Below, piece by piece: positions 24,360-33,400 of a DNA stretch of 64,000 nucleotides. The notes beneath the pieces are model-generated. The model did no database searches. It saw only the letters and a program-made list of their open reading frames with translations, and was not told the DNA's origin. Positions within the stretch are counted from its first letter, which is position 1. Each line of letters begins with the position of its first letter. The DNA is from Mycobacterium sp. 3519A (lineage in GTDB: Bacteria; Actinomycetota; Actinomycetes; Mycobacteriales; Mycobacteriaceae): NCBI RefSeq assembly GCF_900240945.1, contig NZ_OESG01000014.1, positions 306,923-370,922 of the forward strand, in the 5' to 3' direction. Position numbers and translations under genes: made by a program.

Positions 24360-25531
24360 GAGCTCGGCATGGCCGCGAGATCCCTGCTGACCTCCGCGGA
24401 GATCCGGCGGTGACTCACCGAGCCGAGGAAGGTCGTCAGCGCCCACGTCATGTAGCGGTCCGGGATCACCGCCGCCGGCCTGAGCACCGCCTCGGTGTGC
24501 GACACCTGCAGTGCGGTCACCCGCGACACCGCCGATACGCTGCGTCGCCGCGTCTTTTCGTACCAGCGCAACGCTTTCGACGGATCGCCGCGCACATCCG
24601 CGAGCGCCTTGCACAGCACCATCGTGTCGAGCAGCGCCTGATTGGTGCCCTGCGCGAGTGTCGGCGGCATCGTGTGCGCGGCGTCGCCAAGCAGCGTCAG
24701 CGGACCGCGGCCTGGCCCCGGCACCGGATGCCGGAAGTGCGGGTACGGCGAATCGGCCAGATCGGCGTCGGTCAGCGTGGCCAGCAACCCGTCGACCGCG
24801 TCGCACCATCCGGTGAAGTGTTGGCGGAGAACGGCTATCGGCGATTCGGGTCTGACGAAGCCGAACGACCACGGCAGGTCGAACCACCACTGCACCTCGG
24901 ATCCGCCCGCGGGCCACAGCCCGAGGTTCCCGTGCTCGCCGATGACCAAAAGTGCGACGTGCTTGTCGGTGAGGTCGGCAAGGGTGGCCAACCCCTGCCA
25001 GCTACACCAACCCGTCGGCTCCGCGTCGCGCGCCCCGACGACGTCTCGCACCTTCGAATGCAGACCGTCCGCGCCGATGAGCAGATCAGCATCTGCCGCA
25101 CCGCCGTCCTCGAACTCCACGCGCACCCCGTCGCGAGATGCGGACATCGTGGCGGCGCGCCGGTCGAATCGGATCCGGTCGGTCGGGAAGCCCTCGAGCA
25201 GGCGTTCGAGCAGCACGCGCCGCGGCACCATCCGGACCGACGCGCCGAGCCGTTGCACGATCGCCGTCAGGTCCAGCGTGACAAGCGGGCGGCCCGTCGA
25301 CGTCATCACCCGCACGCTGAACAGCCGCTGGCCTGCCCCGGTCATGTCGACACCGAGCTGCTGCAGCACCGTCGCACCGTTGGGCCAGATCGTGACGGCC
25401 CCGCCGCCGGGCTGGGTGTCCGGGCGCTGTTCGACGACGGTGACGTCGTGTCCGTCGCGCAGTAATCCCCTGGCTGCGGAGATGCCGCCGACGCCAGCGC
25501 CGACGACGAGGATTCGCAGCCTCCTCCCCAC
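24356..25531 (-). CDS. FAD-dependent monooxygenase (PHBH fold)
   Basis: 391 residues from GTG 25531. FAD fingerprint GAGVGGISAARGLL with the acidic end VVEQRP, the DG motif LLIGADGLHSKVR, and the GD motif TLLGDAAHTMPPTLAQG. These are the three landmarks of single-component flavin hydroxylases that use NAD(P)H to hydroxylate aromatic or polyketide substrates. It begins an operon with DUF4389 and a methyltransferase, all linked by 4-bp overlaps, and is divergent from the glycosyltransferase 42 bp away. Confidence 0.92.
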   Translation of the reverse strand: MGRRLRILVVGAGVGGISAARGLLRDGHDVTVVEQRPDTQPGGGAVTIWPNGATVLQQLGVDMTGAGQRLFSVRVMTSTGRPLVTLDLTAIVQRLGASVRMVPRRVLLERLLEGFPTDRIRFDRRAATMSASRDGVRVEFEDGGAADADLLIGADGLHSKVRDVVGARDAEPTGWCSWQGLATLADLTDKHVALLVIGEHGNLGLWPAGGSEVQWWFDLPWSFGFVRPESPIAVLRQHFTGWCDAVDGLLATLTDADLADSPYPHFRHPVPGPGRGPLTLLGDAAHTMPPTLAQGTNQALLDTMVLCKALADVRGDPSKALRWYEKTRRRSVSAVSRVTALQVSHTEAVLRPAAVIPDRYMTWALTTFLGSVSHRRISAEVSRDLAAMPSS

Positions 25532-25573
25532 GCACTCAGGCTACGACGAAGGCTCTGGCAACATAGCCGTCTG

Positions 25574-27034
25574 ATGAGACTGAGGCCGGCCGTGCTCGAC
25601 CCACTGGTCGTCGGGGTGCTGGCCGCCGCGGTGAGCCTGGCAGGTGCGGGCCGACCGTCGTTCTGGTACGACGAAGCGGCGACCATCTCGGCTTCCTACA
25701 GCCGGTCGCTGCCTGCGCTGTGGCAGATGTTGGGCAATGTGGATGCCGTCCACGGCCTGTACTACCTGGTGATGCACGGCTGGTTCCAACTGTTTCCGCC
25801 AACGGAGTTCTGGTCGCGTGCGCCCAGCGGATTGGCCGTCGGCGCAGCGGCGGCAGGCGTGGTGGTGTTGGCCAAGCAGTTCTCGTCGCGCACCGTCGCG
25901 GTGAGCGCAGGAGTGATCTGCGGAATCCTGCCCCGATCGACGTGGGCAGGCATCGAAGCCAGGCCGTATGCGATGACGATGGCGGCCGCGGTCTGGCTGA
26001 CGCTGTTGTTCGTCGTCGCTCTTCGCCGCGACGACGCGCGGATCTGGGTGGCGTACGGCATCGCGTTCGCGGCTTCGACTCTGCTCGACATCTATCTCGC
26101 GCTGATGTTGTTGGCGCACATCGCATTCCTCTGCCTATACCGACCCGGCCGCAAGACGTTGATACGGTTCGGCGTCGCGGCGGGCCTGGCGTGTGTGGTG
26201 TTGGCCCCCTTCGTGCGCGAGGCGTTCGGTCAGGTGCACCAGATCGTCTGGATCGCGCCCGTGGGCCGACGCACGCTCGAGGACGTGACGATCCAGCAGT
26301 ATTTCGAGAGGAGCCCGCCGTTCACGATCGTGTCGGCGCTCGTGGTGGCGACGGCGGTCGCGGTGTGGCTGTTCACCTCAGCGGAGCCAGACCGGCGGCT
26401 ACTCGCCTTGGCGGCCGCATGGCTGGTGCTTCCGACCGCCGTGATCCTCATCTGGTCGGCGGTCGTGAACCCGATCTACACCCCCCGCTACTTGTGCTTC
26501 ACCGCGCCTGCGGTCGCATTGGTGTTGGGGGTGTGCATCGGCGCACTGGCCGTCAAGCCGTGGGTGGCGGCGGCTGTGGTGAGCGTCTTGGCGATCGCTG
26601 CCGCGCCGAATTACCTTCTCGTGCAACGTGGTCCGTACGCGAAGTACGGAATGGACTACAGCCAGGTGGCCGACCTGATCGCCGCGAAAGCCACCGCGGG
26701 TGACTGCCTGCTCGTCAACGACACCGTGACGTTCATGCCCGCACCGATGCGGCCGTTGCTGGCCGCGCGGCCTGACGCCTACCGGAAGCTGGTCGACCTG
26801 AGCCTGTGGCAGCGAGCGACCGACCTCAACAACGTCTTCGACACCAACCTGATCCCCGAGGCCACCGCCGGACCGCTCAGCGACTGCCGTGTCGTGTGGA
26901 TCATCACCCAGGCGGACACGCCGGGCCAGCGGTTCTCCGATACGCCCGCATACGCGGTGCCCAACAGCCTCGGCTTCCAGTTCGTCGACCGTTGGTCGTT
27001 CAACCTGGTTCAGGTGATCAAGGCGACCAAATAG
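25574..27034 (+). CDS. GT-C membrane glycosyltransferase (GT39/ArnT-like)
   Basis: 486 residues with about ten membrane spans. The first extracytoplasmic loop carries FWYDEAATIS, the acidic motif that GT-C enzymes use to bind polyprenyl-phosphate sugars, and a later loop has GIEARPYAM. A C-terminal periplasmic portion starts near residue 350. It probably transfers a mannose or other sugar from a decaprenyl carrier onto envelope lipid or protein. Its stop meets the GH16 stop directly, tail to tail. Confidence 0.85.
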   Translation: MRLRPAVLDPLVVGVLAAAVSLAGAGRPSFWYDEAATISASYSRSLPALWQMLGNVDAVHGLYYLVMHGWFQLFPPTEFWSRAPSGLAVGAAAAGVVVLAKQFSSRTVAVSAGVICGILPRSTWAGIEARPYAMTMAAAVWLTLLFVVALRRDDARIWVAYGIAFAASTLLDIYLALMLLAHIAFLCLYRPGRKTLIRFGVAAGLACVVLAPFVREAFGQVHQIVWIAPVGRRTLEDVTIQQYFERSPPFTIVSALVVATAVAVWLFTSAEPDRRLLALAAAWLVLPTAVILIWSAVVNPIYTPRYLCFTAPAVALVLGVCIGALAVKPWVAAAVVSVLAIAAAPNYLLVQRGPYAKYGMDYSQVADLIAAKATAGDCLLVNDTVTFMPAPMRPLLAARPDAYRKLVDLSLWQRATDLNNVFDTNLIPEATAGPLSDCRVVWIITQADTPGQRFSDTPAYAVPNSLGFQFVDRWSFNLVQVIKATK

Positions 27035-27847
27035 CTACCAGACGCGGATGTAGTCCACCAGATACGCGGCCGGGTAGGTACCCAACGCGGCGTCGCCTGC
27101 CCCGACCCCACCGACCGCGAGGGTGAACATCGGCGACAGCCAATAGCCGGGATTGTTGAACGGCCACCGCAGGTCGGTCACATTGCCGTGCACGGGGATC
27201 GGCTTGTTCGGCACCGTGAAATACGGCTTCGCGCCGTCCGTGTAATCCCGCCAGAACTTGAAACCGTCCTCGCCCCAATTCATCCGCCAGGTATGCCAGG
27301 CGCCGTCGACCATCCCGGGAATCGACTTTCCTTCCCAGGTCTTGCCATTGGACGCGGCGTGCACCGTGGTTCCCGGCGCCCAGTCCCCGTTGCCGTACCA
27401 CTCGAACATGTCGACTTCGCCGTCGGGCAGCGGATCCTCGTTCACCGCCCAGAACGCGGGCCACAGCCCGGGGAACAAGCAGTCGAGCTTGATCCGCGCC
27501 TCCCAGGTGGTGTTGATCGGCACCCGCCAGTTGCCCCGCACCTTGCCGCTGTAGTAGTTGCCGAACTCCTGGGTGGCCAGCAGGACCAGGTTGGAGTTGC
27601 CGTCCAGGAACACGTTGCGGCGGTCGTCGCGGTAGATGCCCTCGACCGGCGGGAAGACATCGTCCTGCCAGCTCTGCACCGTCCAGTTCGCCGGGTTCGG
27701 CGCCGATCCGGCGGGTCCGTCGAACTCGTCCGAGAAGATGTACCGGCCGGGATCACCGCTTGGCGGCGCGGCCCCGGCTTCCGGTAGGGGGATAGCGGCG
27801 GCCAGCGCACCGAGCCCGGCCATCAACATCAGGTTGCGACGATCCAT
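27035..27847 (-). CDS. secreted glycoside hydrolase family 16 (beta-1,3-glucanase-like, Rv0315-like)
   Basis: 270 residues from ATG 27847. Twin-arginine-like signal DRRNLMLMAGLGALAAA, then a jelly-roll domain with the GH16 catalytic signature GEVDMFEW (E144 nucleophile, D146, E149 acid/base). The flanking WPAFWAVNEDPLPDG and VDGAWHTWRMNW agree. M. tuberculosis Rv0315 has the same signal layout. The open frame continues to 28735 but that is a shadow of the divergent gene. Confidence 0.92.
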   Translation of the reverse strand: MDRRNLMLMAGLGALAAAIPLPEAGAAPPSGDPGRYIFSDEFDGPAGSAPNPANWTVQSWQDDVFPPVEGIYRDDRRNVFLDGNSNLVLLATQEFGNYYSGKVRGNWRVPINTTWEARIKLDCLFPGLWPAFWAVNEDPLPDGEVDMFEWYGNGDWAPGTTVHAASNGKTWEGKSIPGMVDGAWHTWRMNWGEDGFKFWRDYTDGAKPYFTVPNKPIPVHGNVTDLRWPFNNPGYWLSPMFTLAVGGVGAGDAALGTYPAAYLVDYIRVW

Positions 27848-27971
27848 CTGAGGCACGACTCGAACCCTAGAGGCACAACGCGGGGCCGCGCGCGATTTAC
27901 CGACGGTTTTTGAGAATTTGATTAGAGCGGTAGGCTCGGAACCGATTTGTCCGGATCGGGGAGCAAACCAG

Positions 27972-29072
27972 GTGGACCTCGTACTCGGTCTGTCGATCAG
28001 CTCGGCAGACGTCCGATGGGTGCTGGTAGAAGGCACGTCGGCCGAGGGCGCCACAATCAGTCGCGACGCGGTGGATTTCGACACCCTCGACGACGTGCTG
28101 ACCGCAGTGGGCGACAACAGACTGCACGCCGTCGGGATCACCTGGGCAAATGAGGCCGAGGCGGCCGCATCCACCCTGCTCGACGCGCTGACCGAACGCG
28201 GTCTGTACAACGTCATCACCGTGTCCGACGAGGAGGCCGCCGACGCGCTGGCGGCGGGTATCGCCGATCGGGGCGGCTTCACCGACGTGGCTGTCTGCCT
28301 GTTCGAACCCGACGGCGCACTGCTCACCGTGGTGGGTGCGGCCGGGGTGACGACGGACCGGGTCGAACCGACGGCCGACGAGATCTTCGCCACCCTCGAC
28401 CGCCACGCCGCCCGACCCGAGTCGATCTTCGTGCTCGGTTCGGCAGGCGACCTCGATGCCATCGCCGCGTCATTCGACGGGGCGGGCGTGCCGGTGATCA
28501 CCGCGGCCGAAGCCGACCTCGCGCTGGCCAGGGGCGCCGCGCTGGCGTCGGCCGGGGCGGTCAACACTCTGACCGCCCCGTCTCGAAAGTGGCGGATGCC
28601 GTCGCGGACCGCCGCGCTGACGTCGGTGGTGGCGGCGGCGGCCGTCGCGTTAGTCGTTTCGCTGTCCGCCGTGCTCGGTATCGGGCTGACGCCCGACCGG
28701 GAAACGGTTGTGGCACAACGGGATGCGGCCGCCACGGTCGAGCCGCCCGCGAAGCCATCCGCCGCGCCTTCCGCTCAGGCTGCGCCCGCATCCGCTGCGC
28801 CGCAGCCGGTTCCGGAGGCCCATCCCATCGTCGAGGCCGCAGCGCCACTGCCGGATGTGCCGGACGCCATCCCGATGGTCGTACCGCCGCCCGCAGCGCC
28901 TGCGCCCGAACCGGCGTCCGTGCCGCCCGCGCCGAACTACGTACCGCCCGCGCCCGCGCCGGTTTACGTGCCGCCAGCGCCGCCGCCGCAGCCGCGGTTG
29001 CGCGACCGGATCATCGAACGCATCCCGATCATCAACCGATTCCACGAACCGCAGTACGGCTACGGCAATTAA
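27972..29072 (+). CDS. mycobacterial membrane protein with Pro/Ala-rich tail (DUF7159-like)
   Basis: 366 residues from GTG 27972, with GGGGAG nine bases upstream. An N-terminal actin/Hsp70-like alpha/beta domain (LGLSISSADVRWVLVEG ... ESIFVLGSAGDLDAIAASF) of about 200 residues, one membrane span (AALTSVVAAAAVALVVSLSA) and an external tail with repeated PP, PAP and VPPAP units. The overall plan, phosphotransfer-like domain, one span and repetitive tail, matches that of the gene at 39055-40881. Probably an envelope regulatory or structural protein; function unknown. Confidence 0.8.
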   Translation: MDLVLGLSISSADVRWVLVEGTSAEGATISRDAVDFDTLDDVLTAVGDNRLHAVGITWANEAEAAASTLLDALTERGLYNVITVSDEEAADALAAGIADRGGFTDVAVCLFEPDGALLTVVGAAGVTTDRVEPTADEIFATLDRHAARPESIFVLGSAGDLDAIAASFDGAGVPVITAAEADLALARGAALASAGAVNTLTAPSRKWRMPSRTAALTSVVAAAAVALVVSLSAVLGIGLTPDRETVVAQRDAAATVEPPAKPSAAPSAQAAPASAAPQPVPEAHPIVEAAAPLPDVPDAIPMVVPPPAAPAPEPASVPPAPNYVPPAPAPVYVPPAPPPQPRLRDRIIERIPIINRFHEPQYGYGN

Positions 29073-30928
29073 CGGTGCGAGTTGTCGCGCCAGATGAAGC
29101 TGTTCACGTACTTGCCCATGTCCAGAGCCAGTTGCATGTTGACCCCCGACGGGTGGCCGCTGCCGAAGCTCGGGCTGAATTCGTGGTAGGGGCCGATCGC
29201 CGCCGCCACCAACGCGTAGTTCTTCTTGATCGCCACCATCACCAGTAGCCTCAGCCGTGTGAAGGTGCCCGCCGAGTCCTGCGGGTAGGCGTCTTTGACC
29301 ACCCCGTAGCCGGGCTGATAGCCGACCATGGCGTTGGGTATCTCGTAATCCGTTGTGGCGTCCGGATATTTCTCCCCGATCAGCTGTTCGGCGATCTGCT
29401 TGGAAGTGCGCCCGTTGGCGGGAAGTCCGAAGAACTGCATCCTGCCGGTGTCGCCCGCGGTGAAGTCCACGTTCACCCCGTCGGGATCGAACGTCACCTC
29501 ATACGCCGTCCCCGCGCGGGGATATTGGACGGAGAACCTGCCGTCGCTCGACATGAACCACGGGTTCGTTTCGACGGGTTCGCCGATCGGCGGCTGCCCA
29601 CAATCGGGCGGACACACGAACTTCGGCGACTCGGGCGTCGCCAGCACCGACACCGCGACCGCCGCGGCGGCCACGACGGCAGTGCCGACCCCCAGACCCG
29701 TCAACACCCTGGCATGAGTGATGTGTCGGGTCGGCGCGGTCTCATACGAGCCCGCCGGCATCGCGTAACCCGGTCGGGTCACGGGTGCGCTTGGGGGTGC
29801 GCGCCGTTGCTGGCGCGCCGTCCGCGACGAGGCACGCGCGGCCACCCCGCAGTTCGGGCAGAAAGCCGTGTCCGGCACCACATGGTCGCAGTGCGGGCAC
29901 AACACATGCCGATCGGGTGCCTGCGGGTCGCGCTCCTCGTACAGCAGCATCGCCTGCAGCCCGATCCGTAGGGCCAGCAAGGCGATCGCCGCGATCACCA
30001 AGTGCAGTCCGAGATGCAGTCCTTCGAAGAAGGGCAGTGACTCCATCACCCCGAGAAGGCTGTACAGCAGCAGGGCCGCTGCGGCACTCGCCGCGAGCAG
30101 CACCACCGCCGGTCGCCGACTGCTGCCCGCGGGCGGCGTGAACCACAGCGCCCCGCCGAACAGTCCGCCGAGCGCCGCGGCGGTCAACGGGAGGGCGACG
30201 CCGAGAATCGCCGCCTGAACAAGGAGTTCGGTGATCGGCCGCGCGGCGTCCACCTTCGGGCCCGTGGCGAATTGGGGCGCGAACCGGGTGAGGGTGCCCG
30301 CCGCGGTGAACGCGATGGCTCCCAACGCGCCAATGGCGAACCCGTTCAACGACTCTCGCGCTGGCGGCCGGGTCAACCGCACCACGACCGCGGGCAGCAA
30401 CGAGAGGACGGCGGTCAGCAGCGCTACCCCGAGTCCGGTGAGGACGGTGGCGGCGTCGACCTCGACGTCGCCGAATGCGACGTCGTAGCGCTCGGCGATG
30501 AGTCCTCCGCTCAGCACCCCCCAACCCACTCCGAACCCCACCCCGAGCAGCACAGTCAGGATCAACGCCATGGCGGGCAGATCGTCGTCGACATCCGCCG
30601 CGCGCAGGTACATGGCGAACAGCAATGGAAGCGCAAGAGCGGACAGCGCGATCAGGGGCGCTTGCCAGCGCAGCAGCCCGAATACCACCAACGCCAGGAA
30701 CGCCAGCGCCATCGCCGCCCGAAACGGTGCCCGCGAGCGGTGCGGCAGATGCGGAAACAGGGTGCTCGCAATCGACAACCGCAGCACGTGTTCACCCGGT
30801 GCCGCCGCTGATGCGCTCATGCGCAGGCGGCCCCTGCGCTCACCGCGCTCCGCAGGAAGGTGTGTGCCGCAGGTACCGCAGAACGCGGCCGCAGGCACCT
30901 CCGCGTCACAGACCGGGCAGTGCATCAT
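29069..30928 (-). CDS. zinc-ribbon multi-spanning membrane protein
   Basis: 619 residues. An N-terminal zinc ribbon (CPVCDAEVPAAAFCGTCG), a block of about eight membrane spans (70-340), a second zinc ribbon (CPHCDHVVPDTAFCPNCG, near 350), another span near 425 (LTGLGVGTAVVAAAAVAVSV) and an extracytoplasmic C-terminal domain (from about 450, FVCPPDCGQPPIGE onward). The start overlaps the sedolisin stop by ATGA, so both come from one transcript. Its stop overlaps the convergent gene by four bases. Function unknown; zinc ribbons at both sides of a membrane block suggest an assembly or sensor role. Confidence 0.8.
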   Translation of the reverse strand: MMHCPVCDAEVPAAAFCGTCGTHLPAERGERRGRLRMSASAAAPGEHVLRLSIASTLFPHLPHRSRAPFRAAMALAFLALVVFGLLRWQAPLIALSALALPLLFAMYLRAADVDDDLPAMALILTVLLGVGFGVGWGVLSGGLIAERYDVAFGDVEVDAATVLTGLGVALLTAVLSLLPAVVVRLTRPPARESLNGFAIGALGAIAFTAAGTLTRFAPQFATGPKVDAARPITELLVQAAILGVALPLTAAALGGLFGGALWFTPPAGSSRRPAVVLLAASAAAALLLYSLLGVMESLPFFEGLHLGLHLVIAAIALLALRIGLQAMLLYEERDPQAPDRHVLCPHCDHVVPDTAFCPNCGVAARASSRTARQQRRAPPSAPVTRPGYAMPAGSYETAPTRHITHARVLTGLGVGTAVVAAAAVAVSVLATPESPKFVCPPDCGQPPIGEPVETNPWFMSSDGRFSVQYPRAGTAYEVTFDPDGVNVDFTAGDTGRMQFFGLPANGRTSKQIAEQLIGEKYPDATTDYEIPNAMVGYQPGYGVVKDAYPQDSAGTFTRLRLLVMVAIKKNYALVAAAIGPYHEFSPSFGSGHPSGVNMQLALDMGKYVNSFIWRDNSHR

Positions 30929-32568
30929 CGCGGCGCGACGCCCCTCTGGATCTCCAGCAGATCCCGGACCAGGAAGTCGACGTTGGGGCTGCCGAGACCC
31001 GTCACCATGTCGTATCCGGGTTGCGACAGGTCGACGGCGTTGCCGCCAAAACTGATGTCGCGGAACGCAGGACGGTTCGCACCGGCGGCCACCCGGTAGA
31101 GCAGCGGGTTGATGTTGCCCAGCTGGTGTCCGCCGTTGGCGACCAGGTACTGGTTCATCAACACCGTCAGCGCGGCCCAGATCGGTGCGGCCTGTGATGT
31201 GCCCGCGCCGACCGCGTCCTGCTGATTGAACACGATCCGCACACCGGTGAACGGGTCGGCGACGGCGGACACGTCAGGGGCCAGGCGACGCTGCTTGATG
31301 TCGCGTTCCACCGAAATGTTGCGCTGCCACGCCGGACGGTTGAACAGCGCCGACACGCCACCGCTGGTGCCTTGGGACAGCGGCGAATCGACCCAGGCGC
31401 GTTCGCCCATCCAACCGCCGTTCTGGTCGGTCGACAGGGTGGTCCCGCCGACCGACGTCATCGCGGGCAGCGACGAAATCGCATCCAGTCCAATGTCATC
31501 CGGGCCGGGCGGCGATGCCCACTCGTCACCGCCCTTGCACTCAAGGCTCGCCGTGTCGCCGCTAGCGTCGAACGCCGACGTGCCGTGCTTCTGCGCGGTG
31601 GCCAGCGCGCCCTCCACCGGAGCCAGGTCCGCGGCCTTCAGCAGCGCATCACACCCCCAGCCGATCGACAGACTCCACACCGCGCCGGGGAACTGCCGAT
31701 CGACTGACTCGAACAACTGCCCGATCTTTTCGTATGCCCCGTCGCCTTCGACGGTGGGTCTGGCGTTGACCACCACCTTCGTCGCGTCGGGCGCAATGGC
31801 ATGTGCCACTTCGAGATCCATCACGGTCTCGGCGCCGGACGGTCCCGGCTGACCGCCGACCAGCACAGGGGTGAACCGCGGCAGTCCGGACGAGTCCGCG
31901 AACGCGTCGAGGTCTTTCTGGTCGTATCCACTGAATTCGAAGAACACGATGGTCGCGCCCTTGCCGGTGAAGCCAGCGGCGGCAAGGGGGTTGGCGTTGT
32001 AGGCCTCCAGCAATGCCTTCGGCCCCAACCCGCCGCTCGGCACATCCAGCGGCAAAATCCCCGGCGACGCCTCGCGGTGCGGGGTGTAGCCGAGGATGCG
32101 GCCCAGTTCGCTGACCACGCCGCGCACCGGTTCGGGCACCGCGGGCTGTTGCGGCGACGCGTAGAACACCTGCCCCTTGCGTCCACGGTAGTCGTGCACC
32201 GGCACACCGAACGCGGTTGCCACATCCTGAGCCGCACCCTCGATGACCGCCCACGCGTCGCCGGGCCGCCACCGCACCCACATGCGTTGTGCACCGGCCC
32301 ATTCGAACAACGCGGCAGGCCGAACCGAGTCGGACAGCGCAGCCGTCAGTTGCACACTACCGTCCCGGGACGGCCCGAGATCCGTTGAACTGGCAAGCAA
32401 CAACGCCATCGGGCCACGAATACCCGGTTGCTGGTCGGGAACCCGCGTATAGACACCGGCGGCAAGCACCAGCACCCCCGCCGCGACGATCGCCAGCAGG
32501 CGGTGACGCACCCGAATCCGGCGCTTACGGAACGCCGTTGATACCGGGATGCTGGCCAGGCGGAACAT
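30925..32568 (-). CDS. membrane-anchored S53 (sedolisin/kumamolisin) protease
   Basis: Up to 547 residues from ATG 32568. GTG 32511, 14 bases past the lipoprotein stop, is an alternative that would leave only a short signal anchor (HRLLAIVAAGVLVLAAGVY). The catalytic residues of sedolisins are all present: E247 and D251 in AETVMDLEV, oxyanion D338 in ASGDTA, and S458 in GTSQAAP. A C-terminal calcium site is indicated by DIS and PGYDMVTGLGSP. An N-terminal prodomain precedes the protease. Sedolisins are acid proteases, so activity outside the membrane in acidic conditions is plausible. Confidence 0.9.
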   Translation of the reverse strand: MFRLASIPVSTAFRKRRIRVRHRLLAIVAAGVLVLAAGVYTRVPDQQPGIRGPMALLLASSTDLGPSRDGSVQLTAALSDSVRPAALFEWAGAQRMWVRWRPGDAWAVIEGAAQDVATAFGVPVHDYRGRKGQVFYASPQQPAVPEPVRGVVSELGRILGYTPHREASPGILPLDVPSGGLGPKALLEAYNANPLAAAGFTGKGATIVFFEFSGYDQKDLDAFADSSGLPRFTPVLVGGQPGPSGAETVMDLEVAHAIAPDATKVVVNARPTVEGDGAYEKIGQLFESVDRQFPGAVWSLSIGWGCDALLKAADLAPVEGALATAQKHGTSAFDASGDTASLECKGGDEWASPPGPDDIGLDAISSLPAMTSVGGTTLSTDQNGGWMGERAWVDSPLSQGTSGGVSALFNRPAWQRNISVERDIKQRRLAPDVSAVADPFTGVRIVFNQQDAVGAGTSQAAPIWAALTVLMNQYLVANGGHQLGNINPLLYRVAAGANRPAFRDISFGGNAVDLSQPGYDMVTGLGSPNVDFLVRDLLEIQRGVAPR

Positions 32569-32821
32569 TCGGCGCCGGGGTGGCCTGAACGGGCGGAGTG
32601 AACAGGTTACCGCCGGTCGGGTCGATGCTCTTCTCCGACGGCGCCGACGGCGCGCCCGCTCCCGAGGTGGCGGTCGTTGCGGTCGTGGTGGTGGTCGTCG
32701 TCGTGGTTTCGGGCGCCTTGACTTCTTCCTTGGCGCATGCGGCCGTCATCGCACCCATTGCGACGATCGCCGACAGGCCCGCCACAGCGGCGAATCGGCG
32801 AGTCGAGAAAAGTGTTGCCAT
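32525..32821 (-). CDS. small lipoprotein, tandem paralog 2
   Basis: 98 residues. Lipobox AMTAAC with Cys29, then KEEVKAPE, a poly-Thr/Ala tract and the C-terminal block EKSIDPTGGNLFTPPV. The same three segments occur in the gene at 32831-33124, from which it is separated by nine bases. The pair is therefore a recent duplication. It overlaps the longest form of the sedolisin gene. A surface-exposed, flexible, probably O-mannosylated lipoprotein; function unknown. Confidence 0.8.
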   Translation of the reverse strand: MATLFSTRRFAAVAGLSAIVAMGAMTAACAKEEVKAPETTTTTTTTTATTATSGAGAPSAPSEKSIDPTGGNLFTPPVQATPAPNVPPGQHPGINGVP

Positions 32822-32830
32822 GATGCGGTC

Positions 32831-33124
32831 CTATCCGTTGTTCCGGTGAACGCCGGGTGGCTCGGTCGGGGCCGGCGGTGCCTTCACCGGCGGCGTGAAC
32901 AGGTTGCCGCCGGTCGGGTCGATGCTCTTCTCGCCAGTCGTCGGTGGCGGAGCGGTCGGAGGCGCCGTGGTTGCCGGTGCGGTGGTGGTCGTCGTCGTGG
33001 TCGTGGTGGTCTCGGGCGCCTTTTCCTCCTCCTTGGCGCACGACGCCGTCAGGCCCACCATGGCGACGATGGCCGCCCCTCCGGCAACAGCCGCAAGTCG
33101 GCGAGACAAGCGGGATGACTCCAT
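32831..33124 (-). CDS. small lipoprotein, tandem paralog 1
   Basis: 97 residues. Signal peptide with lipobox LTASC (Cys29), then KEEEKAPE, a tract of ten Thr, a Pro/Thr-rich stretch and EKSIDPTGGNLFTPPVKA. It is the first gene of a leftward cluster (two lipoproteins, sedolisin, zinc-ribbon protein) that may form one operon. Thr-Pro-rich tracts are typical glycosylation targets in mycobacterial exported proteins. Confidence 0.8.
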   Translation of the reverse strand: MESSRLSRRLAAVAGGAAIVAMVGLTASCAKEEEKAPETTTTTTTTTTAPATTAPPTAPPPTTGEKSIDPTGGNLFTPPVKAPPAPTEPPGVHRNNG

Positions 33125-33400
33125 GTTCTTTCCTATCTATTGGCCTCGCAACTAGCCGATTTCTGACAACCGGTAGCCGCCGAGGAACTCGGCGTAGCCC
33201 TGCGGTGATCATGACACAGTTAACTTCGCCGGACTGAAATACCGAAAAATTGACGCTGGTGGTGGGCCAAACGAACACAAGAAATGTTCGAAAACGCTCG
33301 ACTTGCCCTCAGGAAATTTTCCTCCAAGATGGCTTCTCAGCCGATGAAAAGGCGTACAGCTTTAGGGGAGTCACCCCACACGTGAGCCACAGGGAGCGAG
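33125..33400. promoter_or_regulatory. divergent promoter region between lipoproteins and peptide transporter
   Basis: 276 bp, noticeably richer in A and T than its flanks. Contains a near-perfect dyad AGGAAATTTTCCT at 33311-33323, about 78 bp upstream of the transporter start, as a candidate operator. The ribosome binding site GGGAG lies at 33392-33396. No small gene or riboswitch was recognised. Confidence 0.45.

Noticed and set aside
27848..28735. 5' extension of the GH16 frame
   Set aside because: Lies antisense to the divergent Pro-rich membrane protein gene, and the ATG at 27847 begins a proper Tat-like signal.
33125..33400. Riboswitch upstream of the peptide transporter
   Set aside because: Looked for conserved cores and found only a short dyad; nothing resembles a known riboswitch.
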